The notes: a model not told the origin generated them from the sequence alone. Positions 1 through 7,555 are shown, counted from the first letter of the stretch. The stretch is 64,000 nucleotides of DNA from an uncultured Clostridia bacterium (GCA_904419075.1 CAJFQM010000009.1:1-64000); one strand, 5' to 3'. A program made the numbers and translations.

Positions 1-1
1 C

Positions 2-253
2 GATCCCGAAAACGAATGGATGCTGCAAAACGCCATTCAGGAGCTGACGAAGTCCAAAACGGTCATTATGATCGCGCACAGATTAAAGACCGTGCGCCAC
101 GCAGACAAAATTATCGTACTCGACGGCGGCAGAATCGTCGAAGAGGGCACGCACAAAGAGCTTTTGGCAAAACAGGGCAAGTATGCCGAATTTATCGCCA
201 TGCGCGAGAAGTCTGTGGGCTGGAAACTCGGCGGAGCATCGCAAAATATATAG
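2..253 (+). CDS. ABC transporter ATP-binding protein, C-terminal fragment cut by window edge
   Basis: Only the last 83 residues are present, because the frame runs in open from the window start. It begins with the D-loop region (DPENE), then an H-loop in 'VIMIAHRLKTV', then 'KIIVLDGGRIVEEGTHKELL', the classical end of an exporter-type ABC nucleotide-binding domain (MsbA/MdlB-like permease-ATPase fusions). A methionine at base 20 is internal, not a start. The gene is plus strand and ends 17 bases before a strong terminator hairpin, so it closes the transcription unit entering from the left. The substrate cannot be told from this part. Confidence 0.9.
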   Translation, partial: DPENEWMLQNAIQELTKSKTVIMIAHRLKTVRHADKIIVLDGGRIVEEGTHKELLAKQGKYAEFIAMREKSVGWKLGGASQNI

Positions 254-270
254 CCGGAAACGGATTCTGG

Positions 271-312
271 AAAATAATAAATGCGTGGCAAGTACCGCGC
301 ATTTATTATTTT
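271..312. terminator. Long bidirectional hairpin terminator
   Basis: A perfect 15-base inverted repeat (271-285 with 298-312), extended by three further pairs to an 18-pair stem with a CAAGTA loop. The arms begin AAAATAATAAATGCG and end in a T-rich run, so it can stop the ABC gene on the plus strand and minus-strand transcripts coming from the small RNA region. Confidence 0.85.
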
Positions 313-329
313 GATGGCGACGATAAACA

Positions 330-465
330 GAAAAAAGAACGATACATAAAGTACCGTTCTTAGCAAGGTTTACGGAGTAATCCGACAACCGCCGTTCTTA
401 AAGGTCGAGTAATTTAAGGTGTCTTTGCCGTTTGTACACCCCTCGTAAAGGAACGTCAACCATTA
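330..465 (-). ncRNA. Predicted small structured RNA A (unidentified)
   Basis: A free-standing transcription unit without a convincing reading frame. On the minus strand a consensus promoter (TTGACT, 17 bases, TATAAT) is followed about 135 bases later by a hairpin (335-345 with 351-361, one mismatch) and a run of six T, a textbook intrinsic terminator. Internal complementarity includes CGGA/TCCG and GGTGT/ACACC pairs. It has the same architecture as the next unit. It may be a known ICE-associated structured RNA class that I cannot name from sequence alone. Confidence 0.6.
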
Positions 466-470
466 CAGAT

Positions 471-499
471 ATTATACGGCAAAGGTAGAAAAAAGTCAA
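471..499 (-). promoter_or_regulatory. Sigma-A promoter for small RNA A
   Basis: Read on the minus strand: -35 TTGACT (499-494), spacer of 17, -10 TATAAT (476-471). Transcription would start near base 464. Confidence 0.8.
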
Positions 500-520
500 G
501 GTGAATAAAAGCCAAAAAGT

Positions 521-600
521 AAAAAAGTAACGGGCAACAAAATGTTACCCGTTAACTGCGAATAGACTTCAAATGTCTGGTCGGAATATCCCGACGTCGC
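521..600 (-). ncRNA. Predicted small structured RNA B (unidentified)
   Basis: About 80 bases between a consensus minus-strand promoter and an intrinsic terminator (528-538 pairs with 544-554, one mismatch, then six T at 526-521). The body folds into two further small hairpins, GTCGG/CCGAC and AGAC/GTCT. There is no start codon with a ribosome site. It lies just upstream of RNA A, and the two units have closely similar promoter sequences. Confidence 0.6.
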
Positions 601-606
601 ATTGAT

Positions 607-635
607 ATTATATGGTAAAGCAAAGGAAAAGTCAA
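607..635 (-). promoter_or_regulatory. Sigma-A promoter for small RNA B
   Basis: Minus strand: -35 TTGACT (635-630), 17-base spacer, -10 TATAAT (612-607). The flanking sequence is nearly the same as the RNA A promoter, including the ATC after the -10. Confidence 0.8.
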
Positions 636-716
636 ACGGAAATGAGGGAAAGTCGAATAATTGAAAACGCCGGAATTTTGTTTTCCCCCTTAGCGAATGA
701 TTGCTCGATTCCCGTT

Positions 717-929
717 CTAATCGGTTTTCATTGCTTTGCTGAGTACAGCGTAAATGTCATGGTATGGAATATCGTCCGAGCAGATCCAGATGATGACGGA
801 AAGCTCTTCTATCGTTGCGCCTTCGCTGTTGCGTTGAAAGAAGCGGGTATATTGCCGGATATCTCCGCAGGTGAACCAGTTGTTGCGGATACAGAGTGTG
901 CGAAGTTCGCCGCTGTCTAATCTTTTCAT
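717..929 (-). CDS. Small conserved protein of conjugative-element operons
   Basis: This 70-residue protein starts at an ATG preceded by AAGGAG. It contains 'LCIRNNWFTCGDIRQY' and 'ATIEELSVIIWICSDD', a pattern I associate with short uncharacterised proteins next to methylase-like genes in clostridial integrative elements. It is acidic, without membrane segments or a signal peptide. It is the last gene of the long minus-strand operon, 16 bases after the methylase-like gene. Its function is unknown. The plus-strand frame covering the same bases has no ribosome site and is a shadow. Confidence 0.75.
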   Translation of the reverse strand: MKRLDSGELRTLCIRNNWFTCGDIRQYTRFFQRNSEGATIEELSVIIWICSDDIPYHDIYAVLSKAMKTD

Positions 930-945
930 TGTAAAATCTCCTTTG

Positions 946-1761
946 TCAGTTTAGATTGATGTATTTGCGGAACCGCAGGTATTGGAAAAGGAGCGCAGGC
1001 GTGTACCAAACGCCCCAAAGTTCGCGGGTGAGCGCGTTCTGATGCCGTACAACGGCAGGTACGCCCGCGAGGGAGAGTTGCAGATAGGTCATGTGAACGC
1101 AGCGCTCGTCTATGTCGCCCGCGTCAATGAAACAGTTTCGGGCATAGTTGACACCGCAGGATTGCAGGACGTCCAAAGCGGCGACGAGCATTCCGCCTCC
1201 TCCGCAGCACGGATCGTTGATGGTGATAACGCCGTCGCCCGCCGTTTTTTCTTTTATGAGAGTTTCGTCCATGACGCGCGCCATAAGTTCCGAGATATGG
1301 TACGGAGTAAAAAATTGTCCGGCGTTCTTGTTGCCGAGATTGCATTTCATGAACAACTCGCCGAGATTGTCGTTGAATTTGCCGTTGTCGTAGACGACGG
1401 AGGCGAGCAGAGCGTAAATCTTGCCGAAAATCTCCGCAAGTTTCTTTTGCAGGGCTGGCGTATAGCTTTTGATGATCTGCAAATACCGCTCTTCACGTTT
1501 CTCTTTCTGTGCGAGGTCGACCTGATTGGAAATTGCGATGGCGCCGCACTCGAACAAGTCCGAAACGAATTTGCGTTTATCCACCTGATAGGCGGAGCGT
1601 TCGATGTCTTTTACGATATCGTCAAGTTTCGGGATAGGGTACGGGCAGAGTTTTTTCTGTTCTTCAGGCGGAATGTTGAATGACAGTGCATTTTGCGGAA
1701 TGTCCGTTACCGTTACGTTCGGCGACTTGTCGGTAAAGTCAAACAGAAAAGAAGGCGCCAT
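946..1761 (-). CDS. N-6 adenine DNA methylase-like protein lacking the NPPY motif
   Basis: A 271-residue protein of the HsdM/N6-methylase fold. It has the motif X-like 'GQFFTPYHISELMA' (about residue 145) and the SAM-binding loop 'DPCCGGGGMLVAALDV' (about 182), followed by 'DIDERCVHMTYLQLSLAGV'. The catalytic motif IV (N/D-PP-Y/F), which should follow, is absent. In its place the chain runs through 'GVWYTPALLF' and ends. The family is common in clostridial conjugative elements. It binds SAM by inference, but methylation is doubtful. The ribosome site GGAGG lies inside the end of the preceding gene, one base away, so the two are translationally linked. Confidence 0.85.
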   Translation of the reverse strand: MAPSFLFDFTDKSPNVTVTDIPQNALSFNIPPEEQKKLCPYPIPKLDDIVKDIERSAYQVDKRKFVSDLFECGAIAISNQVDLAQKEKREERYLQIIKSYTPALQKKLAEIFGKIYALLASVVYDNGKFNDNLGELFMKCNLGNKNAGQFFTPYHISELMARVMDETLIKEKTAGDGVITINDPCCGGGGMLVAALDVLQSCGVNYARNCFIDAGDIDERCVHMTYLQLSLAGVPAVVRHQNALTRELWGVWYTPALLFQYLRFRKYINLN

Positions 1762-1762
1762 G

Positions 1763-2710
1763 TCACGCCTCCTTCAACTGTACGATCGCATACGAAACGT
1801 CTTTGAACCGGTTGCCGAGCTTGTCTATATATTCCTGTGCCTGTTTTACCGAGGCAAATTTTAAGGCATAGGCTTCCTCGTGGCAGAAGCGCAGAAAATA
1901 CTTGCCGAGCCGCTTTATGTAAATGCCCTGCGGGAATGCAGGGAAGAATGCTTTGATGCGATAAGGTTTCACATTGTGTTTCGTATCTGCGGAGATAAAT
2001 CGGAATTTACGCGGCAGATATTGCCCGTTGCGTGCGATGGCGTTTCTCGCGTCGGCGGGGCTGTCGAAAACGAGTGCCTGAGCGATGTCTGGGGATAAGG
2101 CGTAGCCGTGTGACGAAAGCTCGGAGAGGTATTTGTCGGCGCCTATGCGGAGAATGACCTTGCCCTCGGGTTCTCTGCGCGCGGCAATACAGAGCGGATC
2201 TCTGCCGTAAAGGGCGAGGCAGATGACGGCATAGCGTGAAACGGGTTTAAGTTCCTCCGCGCGGGCATACGCCATATCCAGCCAGTTTTCAAGCTCTTCG
2301 GTAGTATTGCAGTATTTCCATTCTTCCGTGCGGGATTCGTAAGAGCCTTTTATTCCGACGAGGATATAACAGGTCACGGACTGAACGGGTACGGCTCTGC
2401 GTATCTCTTCGATGGTGAGCGCTTCGCGGATTCCATTCTTTGCCCAGGTGATAAGCCCCTTGTCGTTCACGAACTTTCCGTTGGCATAAAAATGCTCCTG
2501 ATATTCGTTGCCGCAGAAGGTGTTGAGATAGGCGAGATATTCGTCGGGCGTAAATTCAATTTTGTCGTTTGCATATACGCTCCAGTGCCGTTCGCGCACT
2601 TCTCTGCCTCTGACGTATTCGGTGACGTTGTTGTCGCCGTGCAGGGCAAGCGGAATAATGCCGCGAGAAGTTTTGAGGAATTGTTTTCCGTACATGATGG
2701 TGTAACTCAT
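1763..2710 (-). CDS. Conserved hypothetical protein of the element operon
   Basis: 315 residues starting MSYTIMYGKQ at base 2710, chosen because AAAGGAG lies 9 bases upstream. A longer frame to 2785 has no ribosome site. No catalytic motif is recognised. The N-terminal half has 'LPLALHGDNN'-type segments rich in aromatic residues, and the C-terminal half ends in a short basic stretch and 'KQAQEYIDKLGNRF'. No signal peptide or membrane helix. It lies between the small 77-residue gene and the methylase-like gene, all in one operon. The function is unknown. Confidence 0.75.
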   Translation of the reverse strand: MSYTIMYGKQFLKTSRGIIPLALHGDNNVTEYVRGREVRERHWSVYANDKIEFTPDEYLAYLNTFCGNEYQEHFYANGKFVNDKGLITWAKNGIREALTIEEIRRAVPVQSVTCYILVGIKGSYESRTEEWKYCNTTEELENWLDMAYARAEELKPVSRYAVICLALYGRDPLCIAARREPEGKVILRIGADKYLSELSSHGYALSPDIAQALVFDSPADARNAIARNGQYLPRKFRFISADTKHNVKPYRIKAFFPAFPQGIYIKRLGKYFLRFCHEEAYALKFASVKQAQEYIDKLGNRFKDVSYAIVQLKEA

Positions 2711-2777
2711 AAAGATGATCTCCTTTGAAAATAGTAAAAAATCGGCTCGCCGCGGACAGCGGCGAGCCGTATAATTA

Positions 2778-3011
2778 TTAAGCACGGATAAATTCGGAAA
2801 GCGGGCAGCGCTGTCCGAAAAGGCGGATGTAAACGGATTTCGTTCCGTAATGGATTTTGAGCCTGTGGTAGGACTTTTTCCCGTTCCATGCGCCAGCCAC
2901 GAGGTAGACGTAATCGTCTATACCGTATTCGATGTGTTTTACTTCCAGCCCGCCCAGCCCGCTGTAATAAGCGACGGTAGGGCAATCGGTACAGTATTCT
3001 TTCTTCGTCAT
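2778..3011 (-). CDS. Small conserved protein with N-terminal CxxC
   Basis: 77 residues beginning MTKKEYCTDCPTVAYYSGLG, with a CTDC pair that could bind a metal with a partner and 'LEVKHIEYGIDDYVY' in the middle. The start codon overlaps the stop of the previous gene (ATGA), a sign of coupled translation. It resembles short proteins found in clostridial conjugative elements; no function is known to me. Confidence 0.75.
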   Translation of the reverse strand: MTKKEYCTDCPTVAYYSGLGGLEVKHIEYGIDDYVYLVAGAWNGKKSYHRLKIHYGTKSVYIRLFGQRCPLSEFIRA

Positions 3012-3295
3012 TTTGTGACCTCATATGATTTTCCGCAGACCGTAACGCGCGCACCGTCCTGAACGGGGCTGCCTTTGGCGCAGGCGCGTAAGAATATTTT
3101 GTCTTGCGATTCTTCGGCTTTGGGGAAATCTCCGTCAAGGAATTTTCTCTCGTTTCCGACTTCTATTATGTTGAAGCCCTTTTGCACGAGCATGGAACTG
3201 AACTGCCAAATAGCGTCGAACATTCCGTTGCTATCGAGGACGGCGCAGATGTCTTTCTGCGGGTGATATGCAGTGATTCTGAAATAGTTTGCCAT
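3008..3295 (-). CDS. Small hypothetical protein
   Basis: 95 residues from the second ATG (MANYFRITAY), which has the better spacing (9 bases) to AAGGAG; the first ATG, two codons earlier, is too close. The N-terminal 'YFRITAYHPQKDICAVLDSNGMF' is typical of short accessory proteins in conjugative elements. It is soluble. Its stop overlaps the start of the following 77-residue gene. Confidence 0.75.
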   Translation of the reverse strand: MANYFRITAYHPQKDICAVLDSNGMFDAIWQFSSMLVQKGFNIIEVGNERKFLDGDFPKAEESQDKIFLRACAKGSPVQDGARVTVCGKSYEVTK

Positions 3296-3310
3296 AAGCA
3301 TTTTCTCCTT

Positions 3311-4639
3311 TTAAGCGGCAAGTTTTTTGATAGTGCGGTTGGCATACGGCAGCCAGACTTTGTTGACGTAATGCAAAACGTCTTCGCTCGGCTTGTGGTC
3401 GTGTTCTCCGTAGCATTGCAGAACTTTGTGGTTGCGGAGAGAATATTCGAGCGTCACGAACGGAGTATCCGGCTGCTCTTTTGTACGGACAAAGAAGATG
3501 AGCGATTCTTCGCGGACAAAACGCTGGTCATAGTTCATACGTCCCACGCAGTGGTCTAACATTTCTCCTTCGCGGATAAGGTCGGCGGGAGAGCGGGCGA
3601 TGATACAGATAAATGCGCTGCGTTTATCGTGTTCAAGAGGCATATATTTCTTTGCTATGACGGCAAATTTTTTATACAGTTCCCGTCTTGCCTTTCTGTC
3701 TGCTTCCGCCTGAGCCGTGGCGTATTGGTCGATACGCATATCGTGCCAGTATTGGAAATCGTGGGGGAAACGGTTCTTCGGCAGCGACATATCTAAACCG
3801 AGGTAGTTGCAGGCTTTGAGATAATCGAGATAGGAGTGCGGGTTTGTTTTCTGTGCGGCAACGTATTCGAAGAAAGTAAACTGTTCCTTTTCCGTCGCAA
3901 ACAATTCCCGAACGGGGGCGAGAGCGTTATCGTGCTGCAGGCGCAGCCGTGCTTCCCAAAAGGCTTGGTGGGTATCAAGCGGTTTCCCCGTCTTATATGC
4001 CTGCATGATGACGCCGATGTAGTAAGAGTTCACCTGCAATTCGTGTTTATGAGCGAGCAGCCAGCGGCAGAAGTTCTTGTCTTTACCGACGCGCTTTAAG
4101 ACGGTAACACTCATGGCTATTTTCTCAAAACCGAGCTTCATCAGGATTTCGAGTTGCGGATATTGTTCGTAGCGGCGCAGGTATTTCAGGAGATTGACGC
4201 CGGGGAAGAGTTTATAGGCGCTGTATCGGTATTCGGGGAATTTTTCTACGAATTCGGGATTGACGATTTTCGCCCACGGATCGTAATATTTATCGTCTGC
4301 CCAACCGAGTCCCTGTTCAAACCATTTGCGATAGTTTTGCAAGCCTTCTTCGTACCAGCCTATCCGGAATCCGAAACCGACGAAACCGCAGTATTCGATG
4401 TCTTTGACAAAACATTTATCGGAATGTATGCCGTGCCAGGCGACCTGTTTGCAGTACCGCTTTTTGCGGTAGTGTTTTACGGCGACGGTCACTTTCGTAA
4501 GCTCACCCTGTATTTTGGTAAGGTAAGCGTAGAAACGGCATTGACCTTTCGGCGAGGGATTGTATTTGTCGTCAAGCCGTTTAATTTTTTGCAGTATGTA
4601 TTTGTGAATTGCTTTGATTTTTTCTTCTGTGATTTCCAT
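3311..4639 (-). CDS. PcfJ-like protein
   Basis: About 442 residues. The C-terminal third carries the PcfJ hallmark 'GEMLDHCVGRMNYDQRF' followed by 'PFVTLEYS' and 'VLQCYGEHDHKPS'. PcfJ proteins are encoded in the accessory operons of conjugative plasmids such as enterococcal pCF10 and of clostridial ICEs; their molecular role is unclear. The basic, aromatic-rich N-terminus may bind nucleic acid (inference). I prefer the ATG at 4639, preceded by AGGTGAGG; a GTG at 4648 overlaps the upstream stop and cannot be excluded. The gene directly follows the PcfK-like gene, the usual pairing. Confidence 0.88.
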   Translation of the reverse strand: MEITEEKIKAIHKYILQKIKRLDDKYNPSPKGQCRFYAYLTKIQGELTKVTVAVKHYRKKRYCKQVAWHGIHSDKCFVKDIEYCGFVGFGFRIGWYEEGLQNYRKWFEQGLGWADDKYYDPWAKIVNPEFVEKFPEYRYSAYKLFPGVNLLKYLRRYEQYPQLEILMKLGFEKIAMSVTVLKRVGKDKNFCRWLLAHKHELQVNSYYIGVIMQAYKTGKPLDTHQAFWEARLRLQHDNALAPVRELFATEKEQFTFFEYVAAQKTNPHSYLDYLKACNYLGLDMSLPKNRFPHDFQYWHDMRIDQYATAQAEADRKARRELYKKFAVIAKKYMPLEHDKRSAFICIIARSPADLIREGEMLDHCVGRMNYDQRFVREESLIFFVRTKEQPDTPFVTLEYSLRNHKVLQCYGEHDHKPSEDVLHYVNKVWLPYANRTIKKLAA

Positions 4640-4644
4640 GTTCC

Positions 4645-5730
4645 TCACCTCATTTCAATTTGCTCGCCGAGCAGTTCGTCTAAAATTGCGAGAGCCTCGG
4701 GATCGAATGCGGAGATGTCGAACGGAGGTTCGTCATCTGTTTCTTCGTCGAGATTATGCACAACGCCGTCCTCATCGATATAGGTCGTATCGTCCACCCA
4801 GTGCTTTACCGGTTTGTCGGGAGCGGGATCTGTTTGCACGGGAGGAGCCGTTTGCGGTTCGGGGTATTGCCTGACGGGTTGATCGCGCGATTCCGCGACG
4901 GCGATTTTCAAGCCTTTCCCCACGGCTTTGGAAATGTAGTTATCTGCGGCATGGTAGGGGAAGCCGACCATAAGCACGCGCTCGTTCAGTCCGCAGTCCC
5001 TGCTCGTAAGTGTAAGGTCGAGAGGCTCTGCGAGTAGTTTTGCGTTATTTCCGAAAATTTCGTAAAAATCCCCGACGCGGTAGGCAAGAATATGGTCGGG
5101 ATATTTGTTTTGCAACGCCGTATAGCTCTGCCAAAGGGGAGAGCCGGCGGGTTCGGGTGCAGGATTCTTTTCTGCTTCGCGTTCCTCTTCTGCAAGTTCC
5201 GCAAGGATCTCCTGCTTTTCTTCTTCGGTCGGCTCCTCGTTTTCGTCATCAGGGATATCCTTCGGTTCCGAGATCGAGGGGACGGCAGGAGTTTTTTGCT
5301 CTTTAGCCGGAACGTCGAGCATATCGAAGAGGGACATCTGCGGCTTGGGTTTGGGTGCGGGAGGAGGTGTTGCGGAAACGGCAGGCTTTGTCTTTGCAAC
5401 GGACTTCGGCGGCTTGTATTCCGTGCCGTCCTCGTTATAGAGCGTGCCCTCGATGGAATCCTCCTCGAAAAAGTGTACCGCCCAGCCGAAAACAACGGAC
5501 TGTCCGACGCATGCGGAGTTTGCGCCCTTTTCGGAAATTTTCCTGGCTTCTCCAGTCGCGTAAGATATAAAACCGTCCAGCGTCTTTTTGTTGATGAGCG
5601 TCTTGCCGTCTTTTTGAATGCGGACGCCGTTATTGATTTTATCGGCGAGGATTTCGGAAGCGTTCTCTTCGAGGTACGCTTTGACGAGTTCCTGCGCTTC
5701 GTTTTTTGTTTTTAGATTTAATTTCGGCAT
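4645..5730 (-). CDS. PcfK / AcrIIA9-family protein fused to a MutS domain I-like segment
   Basis: 361 residues in three parts. Residues about 1-110 match the PcfK-like family ('KTLINKKTLDGFISYA', 'SVVFGWAVHFFEEDSIEGTL'), which includes the Cas9 inhibitor AcrIIA9. Residues 111-195 are a proline- and glutamate-rich linker containing 'MSLFDML'. Residues about 197-280 resemble the N-terminal mismatch-recognition domain of MutS ('ILAYRVGDFYEIFG', 'LDLTLTSRD', 'MVGFPYHAADNYISK'), which carries a Phe-x-Glu-like element here as Phe-Tyr-Glu. The tail is acidic. A good ribosome site (AAGGAG) precedes the ATG. Inhibition of Cas9 is possible but not shown. Confidence 0.85.
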   Translation of the reverse strand: MPKLNLKTKNEAQELVKAYLEENASEILADKINNGVRIQKDGKTLINKKTLDGFISYATGEARKISEKGANSACVGQSVVFGWAVHFFEEDSIEGTLYNEDGTEYKPPKSVAKTKPAVSATPPPAPKPKPQMSLFDMLDVPAKEQKTPAVPSISEPKDIPDDENEEPTEEEKQEILAELAEEEREAEKNPAPEPAGSPLWQSYTALQNKYPDHILAYRVGDFYEIFGNNAKLLAEPLDLTLTSRDCGLNERVLMVGFPYHAADNYISKAVGKGLKIAVAESRDQPVRQYPEPQTAPPVQTDPAPDKPVKHWVDDTTYIDEDGVVHNLDEETDDEPPFDISAFDPEALAILDELLGEQIEMR

Positions 5731-5780
5731 ATGATTTCTCCTTGTAAGATTTTAGGATAAAAAGAAAGAGAGGGGGCGTC

Positions 5781-6026
5781 CTAAAAAGGACACTCCCGCC
5801 AGATACCGCGTAAGACTTCTTTTCTCGTGATAGGGAGAATGAGCCATGTCGGTTTATTAAGTTGTCGGTTCGTTTCCCGCTCTCGCGGAGGGTAACGGCT
5901 GTAAAATTGTTTCATGTCTACGGCCTTTTTATAGCCATGGACGATGAAATACCGCACGATCGTTTTGGAACGATGTTCCCTATAACAGACTTTGTAGCCG
6001 TATGGATTATGCAGGTCGGGTTTCAT
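5781..6026 (-). CDS. Small basic hypothetical protein
   Basis: 81 residues from the ATG at 6026 (MKPDLHNPYGYKVCYREHRS). A TTG nine codons upstream is an alternative start. The ribosome site is weak (GGAA). It is rich in Arg, Lys and Tyr, with 'YFIVHGYKKAVDMKQFYSRYPP' and no membrane helix. It overlaps the end of the upstream gene by 20 bases. Function unknown. Confidence 0.6.
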   Translation of the reverse strand: MKPDLHNPYGYKVCYREHRSKTIVRYFIVHGYKKAVDMKQFYSRYPPRERETNRQLNKPTWLILPITRKEVLRGIWRECPF

Positions 6027-6564
6027 GTGTTTTTCCGTAGATAAAATCTGCAAAGTGCGGCAGGGCTGAAAAGAAATTGCTTTTCATAATGCTGCGGTGC
6101 AGCGCCCGGTTGTGTGCAAAGCAATGCCTGTCAGCGTATTCTGCTCCTTTGTCAGTCAGGCGTTTAAGTTCATAGAGGTCATGTCCGTCGTGGTGATAGA
6201 CCTCTATGTAAAAATGTCCGTTTTGTTCGTAAATCTTTAGCGTGTCGAGATGTTGAATGAAAGAGCGGAAGTCGTCCCAGTCTGTTATAAAGTTCCCGCC
6301 CTCGCAGGGGCCGTTCCATCTGCCGCAGGTTCCCGTTATGAGGAATGTGTGTTTTTTGAGCAGGCGTTTGAACGCGTCGGAGAAATATTTCCATTCCGCC
6401 TCGTTCTGTAAAGAGATCTCATCCCAGACCATATCGGCGGGAACGTCGTTGATACTTGTCCAGTCCTGGCTTTCGCAGAAAGATTCGTACACGGCTTGTT
6501 CCGCTTCGTCGTATTTGGAGTAGTCGTCCGTGTTGTCGAAAAAGATGATGTCCGTGTTTTTCAT
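6007..6564 (-). CDS. Hypothetical acidic protein of the element operon
   Basis: 185 residues from MKNTDIIFFDNTDDYS at 6564, two bases after the upstream stop and with GAGGAC as ribosome site. The longer frame would run into the upstream gene. Features include 'HTFLITGTCGRWNGPCEGGNFI' (described here in part), 'DGHDLYELKRLTDKG' and no signal peptide. It looks like a soluble DNA-mimic-sized accessory protein, but that is only an impression; no family is recognised with certainty. Confidence 0.7.
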   Translation of the reverse strand: MKNTDIIFFDNTDDYSKYDEAEQAVYESFCESQDWTSINDVPADMVWDEISLQNEAEWKYFSDAFKRLLKKHTFLITGTCGRWNGPCEGGNFITDWDDFRSFIQHLDTLKIYEQNGHFYIEVYHHDGHDLYELKRLTDKGAEYADRHCFAHNRALHRSIMKSNFFSALPHFADFIYGKTHETRPA

Positions 6565-6565
6565 A

Positions 6566-7006
6566 TCAGCAGTCCTCGCAGTGTTTGAGATAATCCCTTT
6601 CGGCTTTTTGCAAACCGCGCAGAAGCCGTTTGTCCGCATTGATTTCTTCGACGGTAAGCCCTAGCGCGTTGAACGTATCCTCATAGTCGTAAGTAATGCA
6701 GTATTCATGGTCGGCAAGTTCGGCAAGAAACATCTGATAAATATACCCGTTGCCGGTCTTGTCTGCGGCGATAGCCGCTTTGCGTTCCTGCTCGTGCCTG
6801 TCGAGCATCTCGTGAAAAGCGGCGTGATCGCACTTGCGGATATAGCAGCCAAAGCCTATGGAATAGATCTTGTCCGTATCGTTTACGGTCATGCCCCATT
6901 GGTGCATCATATCGGCAAACTGTTCCTTGCTGTAACACGCGCCGACGGGAAAGGCGTTCATTTCTTTCTGCTGTCTGTTTTTCAGTTCGCGGTATAAATT
7001 TTTCAT
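6566..7006 (-). CDS. Conserved hypothetical protein of conjugative elements
   Basis: 146 residues from MKNLYRELKNRQQKEMNAFP, with AAGGAG nine bases upstream of the ATG at 7006. Characteristic stretches are 'DTDKIYSIGFGCYIRK', 'GYIYQMFLAELADHEYCI' and 'LGLTVEEINADKRLLRGL', a widely distributed uncharacterised family in clostridial mobile elements. Soluble, mostly helical by composition. The function is not known to me. Confidence 0.8.
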   Translation of the reverse strand: MKNLYRELKNRQQKEMNAFPVGACYSKEQFADMMHQWGMTVNDTDKIYSIGFGCYIRKCDHAAFHEMLDRHEQERKAAIAADKTGNGYIYQMFLAELADHEYCITYDYEDTFNALGLTVEEINADKRLLRGLQKAERDYLKHCEDC

Positions 7007-7020
7007 GTTCGTATCTCCTT

Positions 7021-7164
7021 TCAATAAATTTCTTCCTGCTCTAAAAAGTCCATAAAGTCCTCATCGAGCAGTTGCATGCCGTAGTAGTTTGTAAAAAGCT
7101 GGGCGACGGTCTCGCCGTCCAGTTTTATGAGCATATCCCAGATTTTTATCTGCATTTCCGACAT
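7021..7164 (-). CDS. Micro-protein of 47 residues
   Basis: A short frame, MSEMQIKIWDMLIKLDGE to ...EQEEIY, with an ideal AAGGAGG ribosome site in front of its ATG. The start overlaps the end of the upstream 71-residue gene by 19 bases and the stop lies 14 bases before the next gene, so it fits the dense minus-strand operon. 'LDGETVAQLFTNYYG' and an acidic tail suggest a small folded helical protein. Function unknown. Confidence 0.65.
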   Translation of the reverse strand: MSEMQIKIWDMLIKLDGETVAQLFTNYYGMQLLDEDFMDFLEQEEIY

Positions 7165-7361
7165 ATTCTTGCCTCCTTGCCGTACAGATCGACGAGCCTG
7201 ATGCGTTTGTGTTCCAGCCCGAATTCTTTGCGGAATTTTTGCAACGCTTCGTGGAACGAATAGAACATATAGCTACGGCAGGTATAATTTCCGTCCGAAT
7301 CGCTGTATCGGAATACAAGCCCTGCGTATCTGTTGTAGTAATAATAGATAGTTCTGCTCAT
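7146..7361 (-). CDS. Small tyrosine-rich hypothetical protein
   Basis: 71 residues, MSRTIYYYYNRYAGLVFRYS to ...CRKCR. The ATG overlaps the stop of the preceding gene (ATGA) and has GGAGG upstream. 'YMFYSFHEALQKFRKEFGL' is probably an amphipathic helix. The last residues are encoded by the ribosome site of the next micro-gene. An alternative frame across the same bases (7061-7318) lacks a ribosome site and was not called. Confidence 0.65.
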   Translation of the reverse strand: MSRTIYYYYNRYAGLVFRYSDSDGNYTCRSYMFYSFHEALQKFRKEFGLEHKRIRLVDLYGKEARICRKCR

Positions 7362-7555
7362 TCGTTTATCCTCCCGTACACGTCGTCTGCGTAGTAAGTG
7401 CAGTTGAAGGGGTTAAAAATAGCGGAGCATTTCACTCCGCGATAGTCCACGATATATATTGTCTGTCTGCCGTCCTCTTTTATATCGAGGACGGTTATTT
7501 CGTCTATTGCTCCGTCCAGGGAATGGATGTGTGCCTGCGTCTTAAACGGTGTCAT
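7358..7555 (-). CDS. Small hypothetical protein
   Basis: 65 residues, beginning MTPFKTQAHIHSLDGA, with 'ITVLDIKEDGRQTIYIVDYRG' suggesting a small beta-rich fold. ATGA overlaps join it to both the gene before and the gene after, and GGAGG lies upstream. No family recognised. Confidence 0.65.
   Translation of the reverse strand: MTPFKTQAHIHSLDGAIDEITVLDIKEDGRQTIYIVDYRGVKCSAIFNPFNCTYYADDVYGRINE

Noticed and set aside
254-640. CRISPR array
   Set aside because: The repeated blocks are two promoter-terminator units, not regularly spaced short repeats; no cas genes occur in the window.
612-920. 102-codon plus-strand frame over the small minus-strand gene
   Set aside because: No ribosome site; it overlaps the promoter of small RNA B, and the minus-strand protein has a clear AAGGAG and a plausible conserved sequence.
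7061-7318. 85-codon minus-strand frame
   Set aside because: Overlaps two better-supported small genes that have GGAGG sites and ATGA coupling.
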